Assembly (NCBI GenBank): GCA_963555835.3
Contig: CAUVWZ020000001.1
Coordinates: 186,001-250,000 of the forward strand
Reading direction: 5' to 3'
From: JAPUME01 sp027294185
GTDB taxonomy: Bacteria; Acidobacteriota; Terriglobia; UBA7540; JAPUME01
DNA: 64,000 nucleotides
Below, piece after piece: positions 63,275 through 64,000 of the stretch; within the stretch, counting starts at the first letter, position 1, and every line of letters starts with the position of its first letter. A model generated the notes under the pieces. It did no database searches. It saw nothing but the letters and a program-made list of their open reading frames with translations, and was not told the DNA's origin. Made by a program: the position numbers and the translations under genes.

Positions 63275-64000
63275 ATGAGGTCCATCCACTTTTCAGGATT
63301 GAAGAGAGGGATTTTGATACTCATAGTCTTGTGTGTGAGTCTGCTTTACGCCAAGGAGGCCTTGAGTCAGGCTGCGACTACGGGAGTTTTACTGGGGACG
63401 GTAAAAGACGCTACCGCGGCTGTGGTGCCTGGCGCTCAGGTTACGGTGACCAATTCCGCGACCGGACTCGTAAGAAATGCTGAAACGAGCGTAACCGGTG
63501 ACTTTCGGTTCCCGCTTCTCCCCGCCGGCTTGTACACGTTTCGCATCGGGATGGAAGGGTTTGAGACCTTGGTTTCTGATGACGTGGCAGTACACGTGGG
63601 TGTGGAGACACGGGTCGATTTTGCGCTAAATGTTGGCGCGGTGGGCACCACGGTCGAGGTACTGGCCGCCGTGGCTATCATCAACACGACGAATTCCGAA
63701 CGGGGTGACCTGATCGGAAGCAAACGGGTCGTAGAGCTCCCGCTGAACTTTCGTGAGTTCACACAACTTGCTCTCCTGGTTCCCGGCTCTGTATTAGACA
63801 CTAAGCAACGCATTTTCGCTCTTAAGACCAACATCTCGGTTAATGGTTTACGCGCCCAAAACGCAAACATCATGATCGACGGAATAGACTCCAATGAGAG
63901 CCATTGGGGCGGTAGCAGCATGTCCTTCTACAATTTGGACTCGGTGGCAGAGTTTAAGCTCACTTCCTCCAACTACTCGGCGGAACTGCGAGGCTCTTCT
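63275..64000 (+). CDS. TonB-dependent receptor (Oar/CarboxypepD_reg type), 5' part
   Basis: The first 242 residues of a large outer-membrane protein that continues beyond the right edge. The start has a strong ribosome site (AAGGAGGG) 8 nt before ATG 63275 and a signal peptide (RGILILIVLCVSLLYAKEAL). Residues 35-115 are a carboxypeptidase-regulatory-like domain (TGVLLGTVKDATAAVVPGAQ, DFRFPLLPAGLYTFRIGMEG). A plug domain then starts (SKRVVELPLNFREFTQLALL, IMIDGIDSNESHWGG). Acidobacteriota carry dozens of these. The position divergent from the GntR-controlled dehydrogenase cluster suggests uptake of its substrate. Confidence 0.9.
   Translation, partial: MRSIHFSGLKRGILILIVLCVSLLYAKEALSQAATTGVLLGTVKDATAAVVPGAQVTVTNSATGLVRNAETSVTGDFRFPLLPAGLYTFRIGMEGFETLVSDDVAVHVGVETRVDFALNVGAVGTTVEVLAAVAIINTTNSERGDLIGSKRVVELPLNFREFTQLALLVPGSVLDTKQRIFALKTNISVNGLRAQNANIMIDGIDSNESHWGGSSMSFYNLDSVAEFKLTSSNYSAELRGSS

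Overview
The window looks like a chromosomal segment of an Acidobacteriota bacterium, probably of a Solibacter or Bryobacter-like lineage. The reasons are a TonB-type outer-membrane receptor that begins with a carboxypeptidase-regulatory-like domain, remnants of the PD40- and TPR-type Ser/Thr kinases common in that phylum, three PSD1/DUF1501 gene pairs, and a GC-rich composition. This is inference from gene families; no rRNA or other marker gene is present.

Layout. 0-5 kb: the end of an APC permease, a lipoprotein amidohydrolase, a Gfo/Idh/MocA oxidoreductase, a collapsed SIS-PfkB pseudogene and a CBS-domain protein. 5.2-8.1 kb: a three-gene proton-translocating NAD(P) transhydrogenase operon (minus strand). 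8.5-9.4 kb: a YceI gene lying between scraps of Ser/Thr kinase genes. 9.6-16.2 kb: a minus-strand signalling operon (zinc ribbon-FHA-GAF histidine kinase, Npt-type carrier with HEAT repeats, cyclic-nucleotide-binding protein, second histidine kinase, response regulator), with more kinase debris upstream. 16.9-20.3 kb: an SDR plus a truncated MDR dehydrogenase, a secreted kinase-like protein and an ankyrin-repeat protein. 21.2-28.3 kb: a plus-strand phosphorelay locus (YfiR-like protein, 1235-residue hybrid kinase, two receiver proteins with a histidine-less HPt-like tail, one receiver without the phosphoacceptor Asp).

29.4-49 kb is accessory DNA: transposase scraps, three PSD1/DUF1501 pairs, a sodium:solute symporter and a cyclase. 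It is punctuated by two families of inverted repeats that share TGACCT-type ends: a 96-bp repeat (two perfect copies plus a 71-bp partial copy at 18 kb) and a 51-bp repeat. Every 96-bp-family copy abuts a truncated gene (MDR dehydrogenase, serine recombinase, tyrosine recombinase). 49-51 kb is the recombination end of an integrated element: integrase fragment, 3' half of a CAU-anticodon tRNA, tandem 10-bp repeats, an excisionase-like HTH gene and a complete integrase.

51.3-62.5 kb reads leftward: a defective IS3-family element, then (in transcription order from the right) a GntR regulator with a frameshift, a D-2-hydroxyacid dehydrogenase, a TPR protein interrupted near its start by a second defective copy of the same IS, two SDRs and the E1 alpha, E1 beta and E2 subunits of a 2-oxoacid dehydrogenase without an E3 gene. 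This looks like a regulated catabolic cluster that oxidises hydroxy acids or alcohols to a 2-oxoacid and then to an acyl-CoA. A divergent TonB-dependent receptor runs off the right edge and may import the substrate.

Decay is the theme of the window: at least ten broken genes can be recognised, several with a precise lesion (deletion fusion, single-base indel, IS insertion with a 4-bp target duplication).
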